From assembly GCA_039811185.1 (NCBI GenBank), contig JBDHYF010000017.1, positions 1-33,952 on the forward strand: 33,952 nucleotides of DNA, written 5' to 3'. Made by a program: the position numbers and the translations under genes. The notes below the pieces were generated by a model that saw nothing but the letters and a program-made list of their open reading frames with translations, was not told the origin of the DNA and did not search any database. Positions 1 to 7,336 of the stretch are shown piece after piece. This stretch comes from JAEZDR01 sp039811185. GTDB taxonomy: Bacteria; Bacteroidota; Bacteroidia; Chitinophagales; Chitinophagaceae. Within the stretch, counting starts at the first letter, position 1. Each line of letters starts with the position of its first letter.

Positions 1-25
1 TCATCGGTATTTATGTTTAATACAA

Positions 26-133
26 TCACCGGCTCACCACCAGCTTTTCCTTTGCCACCGTTTTTCCGTTTTGGGATTCGATACCTTTCCTATGCACGCC
101 GTTCCGGGCCCGGTTATCGGGACCGAAGGAAAG
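26..133 (-). pseudogene. Possible decayed T9SS C-terminal tail (35 codons)
   Basis: On the minus strand a 35-codon open stretch ends in IESQNGKTVAKEKLVVSR and a TGA stop. This resembles the last two strands of a T9SS type A sorting domain (short turn with NGK, then a K-rich strand ending in VV plus a basic residue). The frame is closed upstream by a stop at 134-136 and has no start codon or remaining domain. I infer the 3' remnant of a lost secreted-protein gene; chance resemblance is possible because the stretch is short. Confidence 0.25.
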
Positions 134-299
134 TTACCGGGGTCTTCTGGCTGTAAAATAATTTGACCGGTTGCAGAAAAATTTGAAGAATTGGTCAGTA
201 AAAGTCCGATTAGAAAGTTGCGGCAGTTTTGGAATAGCAGCGCTTTCATGGACGGTAATTTAGGAACCAAACGTAATGGTTAACTTTGACTTAACAAAT

Positions 300-517
300 T
301 AAATTTCATGAGGTGCAAAAAACCCAAGGCGTTAAATGAAGGGCTATCTTAAAGTGTTGGCGCTGATCTTGTCGCAACAACGAACCCGCTGCCGATGGGC
401 TGCCGGATGGAAATGGAAAACCCGCTGAAGGCTTTGCAGCGCAGGCCCTGCGGCGGATTTGGAATGGACAGCCGGATTGCAAAAGCTGAGCAATGGACTG
501 AACGGCCACAGCCCCAT
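300..517. other. GC-rich intergenic stretch, possible dispersed repeat
   Basis: This stretch lies downstream of atpC and is open in more than one minus-strand frame, but none of the translations resembles a protein family and they are rich in Pro, Ser, Cys and Arg, as expected of non-coding GC-rich DNA. It contains a small perfect hairpin CGCAG-GCC-CTGCG at 440-452. The composition differs from the AT-rich spacers elsewhere in the window. It could be a genome-dispersed intergenic repeat or a structured RNA; I recognise no known RNA family. Confidence 0.3.
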
Positions 518-549
518 AAAAAAACCTTCACCCATTAGGATGAAGGTTT
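518..549 (-). terminator. Intrinsic terminator of atpD-atpC
   Basis: Read on the minus strand, AAACCTTCA (549-541) pairs with TGAAGGTTT (530-522) around a 10-nt loop and runs into a T tract. It lies 23 nt past the atpC stop codon and would end the atpDC transcript. Confidence 0.8.
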
Positions 550-571
550 CTATAGTTGAAAATGTTTGGCT

Positions 572-820
572 TTATTCCTGCGCGCCTTCTACCAATACGG
601 TTACGCGGTTGTTTAGCACTTCCACAAAGCCGCTTTGAACATGAATAGTATCGGCTGCATTTTTATCTTTCAAAATCTTCATTTTACCTTTTGTAAGCGC
701 ACTTACCATTGGCGCATGTTTGTCTAAAATTTCGAACAAGCCATCAATGCCCGGCAACTGAACGCCATATACATTACCGCTGAAGAGCTTTTTTTCGGGT
801 GTAAGAATTTCTAATAACAT
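572..820 (-). CDS. atpC: F1F0 ATP synthase subunit epsilon
   Basis: Central-stalk subunit of F1 that couples rotation of gamma to the c-ring and modulates ATPase activity. The 82-residue product starts MLLEILTPEKKLFSG and carries the N-terminal beta-sandwich of the family, including the PGIDGLFEILDKHAPMVSAL stretch (compare PG..G.F.vL..HAP in other epsilon subunits). It lacks the C-terminal two-helix inhibitory domain found in about 135-residue versions; short epsilon subunits are usual in Bacteroidota. It follows atpD after 15 nt, so both are read from one transcript ending at the hairpin at 518-549. The other atp genes are not in this window. Confidence 0.95.
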   Translation of the reverse strand: MLLEILTPEKKLFSGNVYGVQLPGIDGLFEILDKHAPMVSALTKGKMKILKDKNAADTIHVQSGFVEVLNNRVTVLVEGAQE

Positions 821-835
821 AATTGTTTATTTTGA

Positions 836-2335
836 TTAGCCCTGCGCCGCAGCCATCATTTTTTTACCTTTTTCAATCGCATCTTCAAGCGTTCCAACGA
901 GGTTAAATGCAGCTTCCGGATACTCGTCCACCTCACCGTCCATAATAGCGTTGAAGCCGCGGATGGTATCTTCAATGCTCACAAACACACCTTTTAAACC
1001 GGTGAACTGCTCAGCCACATGGAAGGGCTGTGAAAGGAAACGCTGCACTTTTCTTGCACGGGCAACCGTTTGCTTGTCTTCTTCACTTAATTCATCCATT
1101 CCAAGAATGGCAATAATGTCCTGCAATTCTTTGTAGCGCTGTAAAATCAGTTTTACGCGGTTGGCGCAATTATAATGTTCTTCACCCACAATAGCCGGTG
1201 TAAGGATTCTTGAAGTGGAATCGAGCGGATCTACTGCGGGATAAATACCGAGGTCGGCAATTTTACGGCTTAATACCGTTGTTGCATCGAGGTGGGCAAA
1301 TGTTGTTGCGGGAGCCGGATCGGTAAGGTCATCCGCAGGTACATAAACCGCCTGAACGGAGGTAATAGAACCATGACGGGTTGAAGTGATACGTTCCTGC
1401 ATCAATCCCATTTCTGTGGCAAGTGTTGGCTGATAACCCACGGCTGAAGGCATACGGCCTAAAAGGGCCGAAACCTCAGAACCTGCCTGTGTGAAACGGA
1501 AGATGTTATCTACGAAGAACAGAATATCTTTTCCTTTTCCGGTTCCGTCGCCGTCGCGGAAATATTCAGCAATGGTTAATCCGGAAAGCGCAACACGGGC
1601 ACGTGCGCCGGGAGGCTCGTTCATTTGTCCGAATACGAAAGTGGCTTTCGAATCTTTTAATCCTTCCATATCTACGGAAGAAAGATCCCATCCGCCTTTT
1701 TCCATCGATTCGATGAATTTATCGCCGTATTTCATAATGCCTGCTTCAATCATTTCGCGAAGCAGATCGTTTCCTTCTCTTGTTCTTTCACCCACACCGG
1801 CAAATACGGACAAACCGCCGTGGCCTTTTGCGATGTTATTGATGAGCTCCTGGATCAGTACGGTTTTACCCACTCCCGCACCACCAAACAATCCGATTTT
1901 ACCACCTTTTGCATAAGGCTCAATCAGGTCGATTACTTTAATGCCGGTAAACAGTACTTCTGTTGCGGTAGAAAGGTCTTCGAAGCGTGGCGGCATTGCG
2001 TGGATGGGACGTCCTTTTTCTTTAGAAACTTCGGGCAATCCGTCGATTGGGTCGCCGGTAACGTTAAAGAGGCGTCCGTTAATTGCGTCGCCGGTGGGCA
2101 TTGCGATGGCCCTGCCGGTATCGGTAACCTCCATGCCTCTTACCAGGCCTTCAGTACCGTCCATTGCAATGGTTCTAACACTGTCTTCGCCGAGATGCTG
2201 TTGCACCTCTAAAACCAGTTTTTCGCCGTTTGGTCGTCTCAATTCCAAGGCGTTATAAATTTCGGGCAGGTTCCCTTCGAACTGAACGTCGATAACGGCA
2301 CCGATAATTTGCTTGATTTTACCCTTTGTAGCCAT
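836..2335 (-). CDS. atpD: F1F0 ATP synthase subunit beta
   Basis: Catalytic subunit of the F1 ATP synthase on the cytoplasmic side of the inner membrane; forms the alpha3beta3 ring and makes ATP from ADP and phosphate. The 499-residue product has the P-loop GGAGVGKT at about residues 151-158, the GERTREGND catalytic stretch at about 182-190, the FVDNIFRFTQAGSEVS Walker B region and the ALLGRMPSAVGYQPTL signature. Length is normal and the start MATKGKIKQIIGAVIDV fits the family N-terminus. It is first in a two-gene unit with atpC. A TAnnTTTG-type box lies about 64 nt upstream. Separation of atpDC from the remaining subunit genes is known in several Bacteroidota lineages. Confidence 0.98.
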   Translation of the reverse strand: MATKGKIKQIIGAVIDVQFEGNLPEIYNALELRRPNGEKLVLEVQQHLGEDSVRTIAMDGTEGLVRGMEVTDTGRAIAMPTGDAINGRLFNVTGDPIDGLPEVSKEKGRPIHAMPPRFEDLSTATEVLFTGIKVIDLIEPYAKGGKIGLFGGAGVGKTVLIQELINNIAKGHGGLSVFAGVGERTREGNDLLREMIEAGIMKYGDKFIESMEKGGWDLSSVDMEGLKDSKATFVFGQMNEPPGARARVALSGLTIAEYFRDGDGTGKGKDILFFVDNIFRFTQAGSEVSALLGRMPSAVGYQPTLATEMGLMQERITSTRHGSITSVQAVYVPADDLTDPAPATTFAHLDATTVLSRKIADLGIYPAVDPLDSTSRILTPAIVGEEHYNCANRVKLILQRYKELQDIIAILGMDELSEEDKQTVARARKVQRFLSQPFHVAEQFTGLKGVFVSIEDTIRGFNAIMDGEVDEYPEAAFNLVGTLEDAIEKGKKMMAAAQG

Positions 2336-2398
2336 AGAGCTTTTACTATTTTATGTCTTTTTTATAAAGCCGGCAAAAGCGGCTTCTAAATTTGGGCG

Positions 2399-2406
2399 CA
2401 AAGGTA
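2399..2406 (-). promoter_or_regulatory. Candidate -7 promoter box for atpD-atpC
   Basis: The minus strand reads TACCTTTG, an exact match to the Bacteroidota -7 consensus TAnnTTTG, 63 nt before the atpD start codon. No clear TTG -33 element is seen at the expected spacing, so this is a pattern match only. Confidence 0.45.
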
Positions 2407-2508
2407 AGGGGCGAACCGCAGAATCCTAAAAGTTTTTGCTTATATTTTAATATTGAATGAAAAGCGGTGAAGCGGCAAGAAGGTTTTAACGGAGCGGAAA
2501 ACTCCTTA

Positions 2509-2516
2509 TATATTTG
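2509..2516 (+). promoter_or_regulatory. Candidate -7 promoter box for the beta-helix T9SS gene
   Basis: TATATTTG matches TAnnTTTG exactly and ends 20 nt before the ATG at 2537, which would leave a short leader. The upstream region has only a TTTT run rather than a clear TTG. Confidence 0.5.
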
Positions 2517-2536
2517 CCACCCAAACCTTGTAACTT

Positions 2537-4321
2537 ATGATGAAAATACATTTATTGCTTGTATGCAGTTTGTTGATGACGACGACAATGGCTTTTTCTG
2601 CGCAATGGCCGACACCCGGCACGGGCGTAACCTATACGTTAGACAGCTTAGTAGCGAAATCGGGCGGCGTAGTTCTTAAATCTGGAACAGACTATGTGGT
2701 TACCGATACCGTGATAATCAGTGAAAACGACACATTATCCATAACTGATGATGCCGTGGTTAAATTTACGCAGAACAGCTTTTTTTGGGTTAAGAAAGGC
2801 GTTTTTACTATTGCACCGCCAACAATGGTTGTGCTTACAGCAGAGAATATTGCCACAGGATTTTTGGGTGTCCGCCTCGACTCGAGCATGGGGTCGAGCT
2901 TTAAAAAAATGGTGTTTGAATACGCCGTTTCTTTCCGCCTTACCGACACGAAGGCCTATTTTGAACAATGCACCTTTCAGTACAATAACGTTGGCACATC
3001 CACCAGTTTCGGAAATGGAGCTATGGCGCTGTTTCGTTCTTCGCCGGTAATAGAAAACTGTCGCTTTTTATTTAACCGCCGTTCGGCTATACAAGGCGGA
3101 GCAAATATTGCCAACGCACCTAAAATCTTTAATAGCTTGTTTGAAGGCAACAACACAACGGGCCAGAATGTACCTCAAATTAATTTGGGCGCTACGAGTG
3201 CGGGAGGAGCCGACACTGTAAAAATCATCAATAGTCAAATTATTAACGCCGGCTCTACCAACGCGGGAGGCATTGGCTTTTTACCCGTTGGAGAAGTGTA
3301 TGCGCTGATTACCGGCAACACCATTCGCAATAACCGTTATGGGCTAACTTTTAATGGCGCACAAAACATTCATGCTTATGTGGGATACAATGTTATTGAC
3401 AGCAACAACATTCAGGGCAATCCGGCTTTAGGCGGAAGCGGCATTTCGTTTACCGGAGGAAGCGCGTCCAGTGTGGGCCAGAATGTAATTGTCAGCAACA
3501 ATATTCTCCGGGCTAATTTATGGGGCATCACCATTCAGGGAAGATCGCGCCCAAATGTGGGAAACATTTCCAACAGCGACACAACCGACGACGGCAGAAA
3601 TATGTTTATCAACAACAACAACGCCTCCACTCCTCTCAACGACTTTTATAATAACAGTCCGGATGATGTTTTTGCGCAGAACAACTATTGGAACACCGAC
3701 ATTCCGGACACAGCTGAGGCGCGGATTTTTCACAATCCGGATTTAAACACGCTTGGCTTTGTAAACTATTTGCCGATTATGACATCGGAAATGCTTCCGG
3801 TAACGCTTACCAACTTTACAGTTTGGGTTAAGGACGAGCAGGCACTGCTAAGCTGGCAAACGCTTTCGGAGGAGAACAGCTCGCATTTTAATGTGCAACG
3901 CAGCTTTAACGGCAAAGAGTTTTTGGCAGTAGGTTCAGTTGCAGCAGCGGGGCACAGCAATAAAACAATTTCTTATCGTTTTACCGATGGCATGCAAAGC
4001 AACGAAGGCAAACATTTCTACAGAGTGGAGATGGTTGATAAAGACGGGACAAAGAAATACAGCCCTGTGCGGATGGTTACAGCGGGCAAAGCAATCGACT
4101 TCAGTTTTTATCCAAATCCGGCAAAAGACTATGTTGTTGTGGATGCGAAGGATGCCTTCCTGATTTCGATCGTTGATGGTAACGGGCGGACAGTTTTCAG
4201 CCAAAAAACAAATACCGATCAAAATATATTAGGGATTTCTCAACTGGCCGCCGGCACTTACTATCTTGTTGTGAAAGATAACAGCGGACAAGAAAGTTCG
4301 AAAAAGCTTGTGAAGCCATAG
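2537..4321 (+). CDS. Secreted right-handed beta-helix protein with T9SS sorting domain
   Basis: 594 residues. A hydrophobic signal peptide covers about residues 1-22 (MMKIHLLLVCSLL...FSAQ). Residues about 60-400 are rich in short repeats with Asn ladders and hydrophobic spacing (runs such as NTIRNNRYGL and NVIDSNNI), typical of parallel beta-helix (pectate-lyase-like or NosD-like) folds. A fibronectin-like module follows at about 415-520 (LLSWQTLSEENSSHFNVQRS), then a T9SS type A tail (FSFYPNPAKDYVVV ... GTYYLVVKDNSG ... KKLVKP). It is expected to cross the outer membrane through the type IX secretion system and stay on the cell surface or be released. Substrate and enzymatic activity cannot be told; no catalytic motif is recognised. 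It is flanked by its own promoter box and terminator, so it is probably monocistronic. Confidence 0.85.
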   Translation: MMKIHLLLVCSLLMTTTMAFSAQWPTPGTGVTYTLDSLVAKSGGVVLKSGTDYVVTDTVIISENDTLSITDDAVVKFTQNSFFWVKKGVFTIAPPTMVVLTAENIATGFLGVRLDSSMGSSFKKMVFEYAVSFRLTDTKAYFEQCTFQYNNVGTSTSFGNGAMALFRSSPVIENCRFLFNRRSAIQGGANIANAPKIFNSLFEGNNTTGQNVPQINLGATSAGGADTVKIINSQIINAGSTNAGGIGFLPVGEVYALITGNTIRNNRYGLTFNGAQNIHAYVGYNVIDSNNIQGNPALGGSGISFTGGSASSVGQNVIVSNNILRANLWGITIQGRSRPNVGNISNSDTTDDGRNMFINNNNASTPLNDFYNNSPDDVFAQNNYWNTDIPDTAEARIFHNPDLNTLGFVNYLPIMTSEMLPVTLTNFTVWVKDEQALLSWQTLSEENSSHFNVQRSFNGKEFLAVGSVAAAGHSNKTISYRFTDGMQSNEGKHFYRVEMVDKDGTKKYSPVRMVTAGKAIDFSFYPNPAKDYVVVDAKDAFLISIVDGNGRTVFSQKTNTDQNILGISQLAAGTYYLVVKDNSGQESSKKLVKP

Positions 4322-4341
4322 CGCAATCGAAATGAATTATG

Positions 4342-4371
4342 AAAAAGGCTTCTTAACGGAAGCCTTTTTTT
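4342..4371 (+). terminator. Intrinsic terminator after the beta-helix gene
   Basis: AAAAAGGCTTC (4342-4352) pairs with GAAGCCTTTTT (4359-4369) across a 6-nt loop and runs into T residues, 20 nt past the stop codon. Confidence 0.85.
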
Positions 4372-4491
4372 GTTGGTCAGTCTGTCGTTTTGTAGCAGAA
4401 TTCGGCGGTTAAGCCGACAAGATATTGCAATTGATAGCGAAGACTAAATTGAAAGCCGCTAATTAAATACTTTAGAGAAAATTAAAAAATT

Positions 4492-5772
4492 ATGAAGAAA
4501 ATCTACTCGCTTTTGGGTTGTGCATTGCTTTTTGCAGGACAAGCAAATGCTCAATTGAAAAAAATTGATAATCCTGTCCACGCTAACAGAACAATTACTA
4601 AAAAACAGTCTTCAACAACGGGTTTAAAAACTGCTGCCGGCTGTGATACCTTATCACTTTCATTACTTTCAACCACTCCATCTATAGTTTCCGCCCAACT
4701 GGGAGGTTATCTTGCCGGCCAAAACGCCTATGGAGACGATGAAAAAGGCGGACTGTTTTATTACGGCGGAACAGGAACGCACATTGGTAAAGCGTTTATT
4801 TTTCTTCACGTAGCTAACTCCAATGTACCTGCGAATCTAAGCAAAACGGTAACATTTAAGGTGATGTCGGTGGACGATATTACCGAAATGCCCGCTACCG
4901 AACTGGCATCTGTTACCAAAACGCTTCAACAATTAAAGGACGATGTTGACAATCAGGCGCCGACTGTAATTGACCTGCCCACGCCTGTACCGGTACCATC
5001 GAACGGCCTTTTTGCCATAACGATGGACATCAGTAATCTTCAATGGACCGGAGCAGTTAACGACTCAATCTCCTTTGTAACCACCGAAGTAGGAACTTGG
5101 GAGGGAATGCTTATAGAAAAGTATCAGGGTGACTGGGGTTGGGCAGGCGACTCCTGGCAAATAGAACTTACGCCTTGGATTTTCCCAATTGTTGGAGACG
5201 CTACCTGTGCCGCTTTACCGGTTAGCCTGGTAAACTTTAAAGCCGTAACCAAAGGGAAGACAAACATAATCACTTGGTCAACGCTTTCCGAGAGCAACAA
5301 CGCCGGCTTCGACGTTGAACGCAGCGCAAATGGAAAAGATTTTGTTGTGATTGGTGTTCGTAGTTCCCAGGGCGATAATGGAAACAGCAGCCATAAGATC
5401 GACTACAATTTTACAGACGAAAATCCGTTAAGCGGAACAAATTACTACCGCCTGGTTCAGAAAGATAAAGACGGCAAAAGAACATTGTCGTCGGTGGTAA
5501 GTGTGAACAGCCTCAAATCAGCTTTGGAAATCACTTCTGTTTACCCGAATCCTGCTGCGTTCAGCCTGAACGTGAAGCTCAACAGTTCAACCTCCGAAAG
5601 AGTTGAAATGACCATTGTTGACATGGCCGGCCGTACCTACAAATCTTTCAGCCAGTTCATTAACAGCGGCAGCAATTTAATCAACATCAATGTAGATTAT
5701 CTTGCACCCGGAATCTACACCTTAAAAGTTGTGAGCGCCAAAGGAACCGAAACAGTGCGCTTTGTTAAGTAA
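4492..5772 (+). CDS. Secreted protein with T9SS sorting domain
   Basis: 426 residues. The signal peptide is clear (MKKIYSLLGCALLFAGQANAQ). The middle part (about 50-235) is not a family I recognise; it holds a GGYLAGQNAYGDDEKGGLFYYG stretch and a WEGMLIEKYQGDWGWAGDSWQIEL stretch, as seen in some uncharacterised Bacteroidota surface proteins. Residues about 245-345 form a fibronectin-like module (NIITWSTLSESNNAGFDVERS) closely resembling that of the preceding gene. The end is a T9SS type A tail (VYPNPAAFSLNVKL ... PGIYTLKVVSAKG ... RFVK). Expected to be exported by T9SS. Transcription is probably separate from the gene before, because a strong terminator lies between them; a weak box, TACTTTAG at 4468-4475, is one mismatch from the -7 consensus. 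Confidence 0.85.
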   Translation: MKKIYSLLGCALLFAGQANAQLKKIDNPVHANRTITKKQSSTTGLKTAAGCDTLSLSLLSTTPSIVSAQLGGYLAGQNAYGDDEKGGLFYYGGTGTHIGKAFIFLHVANSNVPANLSKTVTFKVMSVDDITEMPATELASVTKTLQQLKDDVDNQAPTVIDLPTPVPVPSNGLFAITMDISNLQWTGAVNDSISFVTTEVGTWEGMLIEKYQGDWGWAGDSWQIELTPWIFPIVGDATCAALPVSLVNFKAVTKGKTNIITWSTLSESNNAGFDVERSANGKDFVVIGVRSSQGDNGNSSHKIDYNFTDENPLSGTNYYRLVQKDKDGKRTLSSVVSVNSLKSALEITSVYPNPAAFSLNVKLNSSTSERVEMTIVDMAGRTYKSFSQFINSGSNLININVDYLAPGIYTLKVVSAKGTETVRFVK

Positions 5773-5792
5773 TTTAGAGTATCATGTAAACG

Positions 5793-5829
5793 AGAGAGGC
5801 TGTCGTACCATGACAGCCTCTCTTTTTTT
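5793..5829 (+). terminator. Strong intrinsic terminator
   Basis: AGAGAGGCTGTC (5793-5804) and GACAGCCTCTCT (5812-5823) form a perfect 12-bp stem with a 7-nt loop, followed by a T run reaching 5829. It closes the upstream T9SS gene and abuts the stop codon of the convergent lyase gene. Confidence 0.9.
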
Positions 5830-5830
5830 G

Positions 5831-7234
5831 CTATTTTCTGCGCTTTGGTTTTTTCCGGGCGAAGCGGGCCTGAAAAAAACGCAGGTATCGCGGTTCATAA
5901 ATCATATCAAGCCCCGCAATTTCATTTCTTCTTTCATATACTCTTTCTACCGATTCGGCAATTACGTCCATGTGCGCTTGTGTATACACGCGTCGCGGAA
6001 TTGTTAACCTCACCAATTCGAGCTTGGGATAGTAATGATCGCCGGTTTTAGCGTTACGCCCCGCCGACACAATACCTCTCTCCATTGTGCGGATGCCGGA
6101 ATCGATATACAACTCCGCTGCTAATGTTTGTGCCGGAAACTCATCCTGCTTCAAGTGAGGTAAAAACTTTTTAGCATCGATAAAAATCCCGTGCCCGCCA
6201 ATGGGCAGCACTATGGGAATACCTGCCTTCTGAAGTTGTTCGCCTAAATACACCACCTGCCCTATTCGTGCTTTCATGTGGTTATCGTTTACCGATTCTT
6301 CAATGCCAATTGCCATCGCCTCCATATCGCGACCCGCCATTCCGCCATAGGTGTGGAGTCCTTCATACACCACCACGAGGTTACTCGCTTCTTCAAATTT
6401 ATCCGTATCGTTTAATGCAAGGAACCCGCCTATGTTCACCAGCGCATCTTTTTTACCGCTGAAGGTTGCACCGTCTGTGAGGCTGCAAATTTCTTTTACA
6501 ATAGCAGCAATCGATTTTTTACCATATCCTTTTTCGCGCTGCTGAATAAAATATGCATTCTCTGCAATACGCGTCATATCGAGCATTATCTTAATCCCAT
6601 GCTCGCTGGTAAGAGCGCGCAGCTCCTTCAGGTTTTTCATTGAAACGGGTTGTCCGCCGGCAAGGTTCACCGTGGTGGCAACACAGATATAGGGAATCTT
6701 CTTTGCGCCGTATTTCTTTATCAGTGCCTGCACTTTATTCAAATCGATATCGCCTTTAAACAAATGCGGATTTTCCGAATCGTGTGCTTCATCAATAATT
6801 ACATCTACAAAGGTTCCACCTGCCAACTCCTGGTGCAAGCGTGTAGTGGTGAAGTACATATTTCCGGGGACGATATCTCCTTTTTTGATCATTACCTGAC
6901 TAAGGATGTTTTCGGCTCCCCTGCCCTGATGCGTTGGAATGAGGTGCTTGTACCCGTAGTATTTTTTAACCGCAGCCTCAAGCGTAAAAAAGTTTTTACT
7001 ACCTGCGTAAGCTTCATCTCCAAGCATTAATCCGGCCCACTGCCGGTCGCTCATTGCCGAAGTACCGCTGTCGGTCAGCAAATCAATGTATACATCTTCC
7101 GATTTTAGTAAAAAGGTATTGTATCCGGCCGCTTCAATCGCTTTCAGGCGCTGTTCTCCGGTCGTCATTTTCAGCAGTTCCACCATTTTTATTTTAAACG
7201 GTTCTGCCCATGATCTTTTTTTCAACTGGGTCAT
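5831..7234 (-). CDS. tpl: Tyrosine phenol-lyase (beta-tyrosinase)
   Basis: PLP enzyme of the beta-eliminating lyase family: L-tyrosine + water gives phenol, pyruvate and ammonia; cytoplasmic tetramer with a K+ requirement in characterised members. Taking the ATG at 7234 gives 467 residues (Citrobacter enzyme 456). All diagnostic positions are present with a constant offset of 5 from the Citrobacter numbering: Tyr76, Thr129, Asp219, Arg222, the Schiff-base Lys262 in SGKKD, Arg386 in TMERG, Arg409, and Phe453-Phe454 in LRFF. Arg386 and the Phe pair bind the phenol side and distinguish this enzyme from tryptophanase, which has VEIGS and LRHF. In-frame ATGs upstream (7264, 7267) would add residues absent from the family, so I prefer 7234. 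The C-terminus has a lysine/arginine-rich extension (ARKKPKRRK). It is divergent from the tnaA-like gene. Confidence 0.9.
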   Translation of the reverse strand: MTQLKKRSWAEPFKIKMVELLKMTTGEQRLKAIEAAGYNTFLLKSEDVYIDLLTDSGTSAMSDRQWAGLMLGDEAYAGSKNFFTLEAAVKKYYGYKHLIPTHQGRGAENILSQVMIKKGDIVPGNMYFTTTRLHQELAGGTFVDVIIDEAHDSENPHLFKGDIDLNKVQALIKKYGAKKIPYICVATTVNLAGGQPVSMKNLKELRALTSEHGIKIMLDMTRIAENAYFIQQREKGYGKKSIAAIVKEICSLTDGATFSGKKDALVNIGGFLALNDTDKFEEASNLVVVYEGLHTYGGMAGRDMEAMAIGIEESVNDNHMKARIGQVVYLGEQLQKAGIPIVLPIGGHGIFIDAKKFLPHLKQDEFPAQTLAAELYIDSGIRTMERGIVSAGRNAKTGDHYYPKLELVRLTIPRRVYTQAHMDVIAESVERVYERRNEIAGLDMIYEPRYLRFFQARFARKKPKRRK

Positions 7235-7262
7235 TTTATTTTTTAGCCAAAGAAAAACTTTC

Positions 7263-7291
7263 ATCATTTTTCGGGAAATGATTTTCATCAT
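7263..7291. promoter_or_regulatory. Nested inverted repeats between tpl and tnaA
   Basis: In the 102-bp divergent spacer, ATCATTT (7263-7269) mirrors AAATGAT (7276-7282), and ATGAT (7278-7282) mirrors ATCAT (7287-7291). The three half-sites could be an operator shared by the two lyase genes. AT-rich sequence makes such repeats easy to get by chance. Confidence 0.3.
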
Positions 7292-7336
7292 AAAAGGCGG
7301 GAGAAAAGTTTGCTTTATTAGTAGCAAAAAAGTGCT

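Noticed and set aside
76..90. Possible tRNA T-arm, GGTATCGAATCCC on the minus strand
   Set aside because: It is not a proper GTTCRANNC arm, and no acceptor stem, anticodon arm or CCA end fits around it.
306..535. Overlapping minus-strand frames of about 60 residues after atpC
   Set aside because: Several frames are open at once, the products have no recognisable pattern, and one runs into the terminator; treated as non-coding.
1491..2258. Long open frames on the plus strand opposite atpD
   Set aside because: They are antisense to an intact, highly conserved gene and their translations have no domain character.
2537..5772. Tandem duplication of whole genes
   Set aside because: Only the C-terminal module and sorting tail are alike; the N-terminal parts are unrelated.
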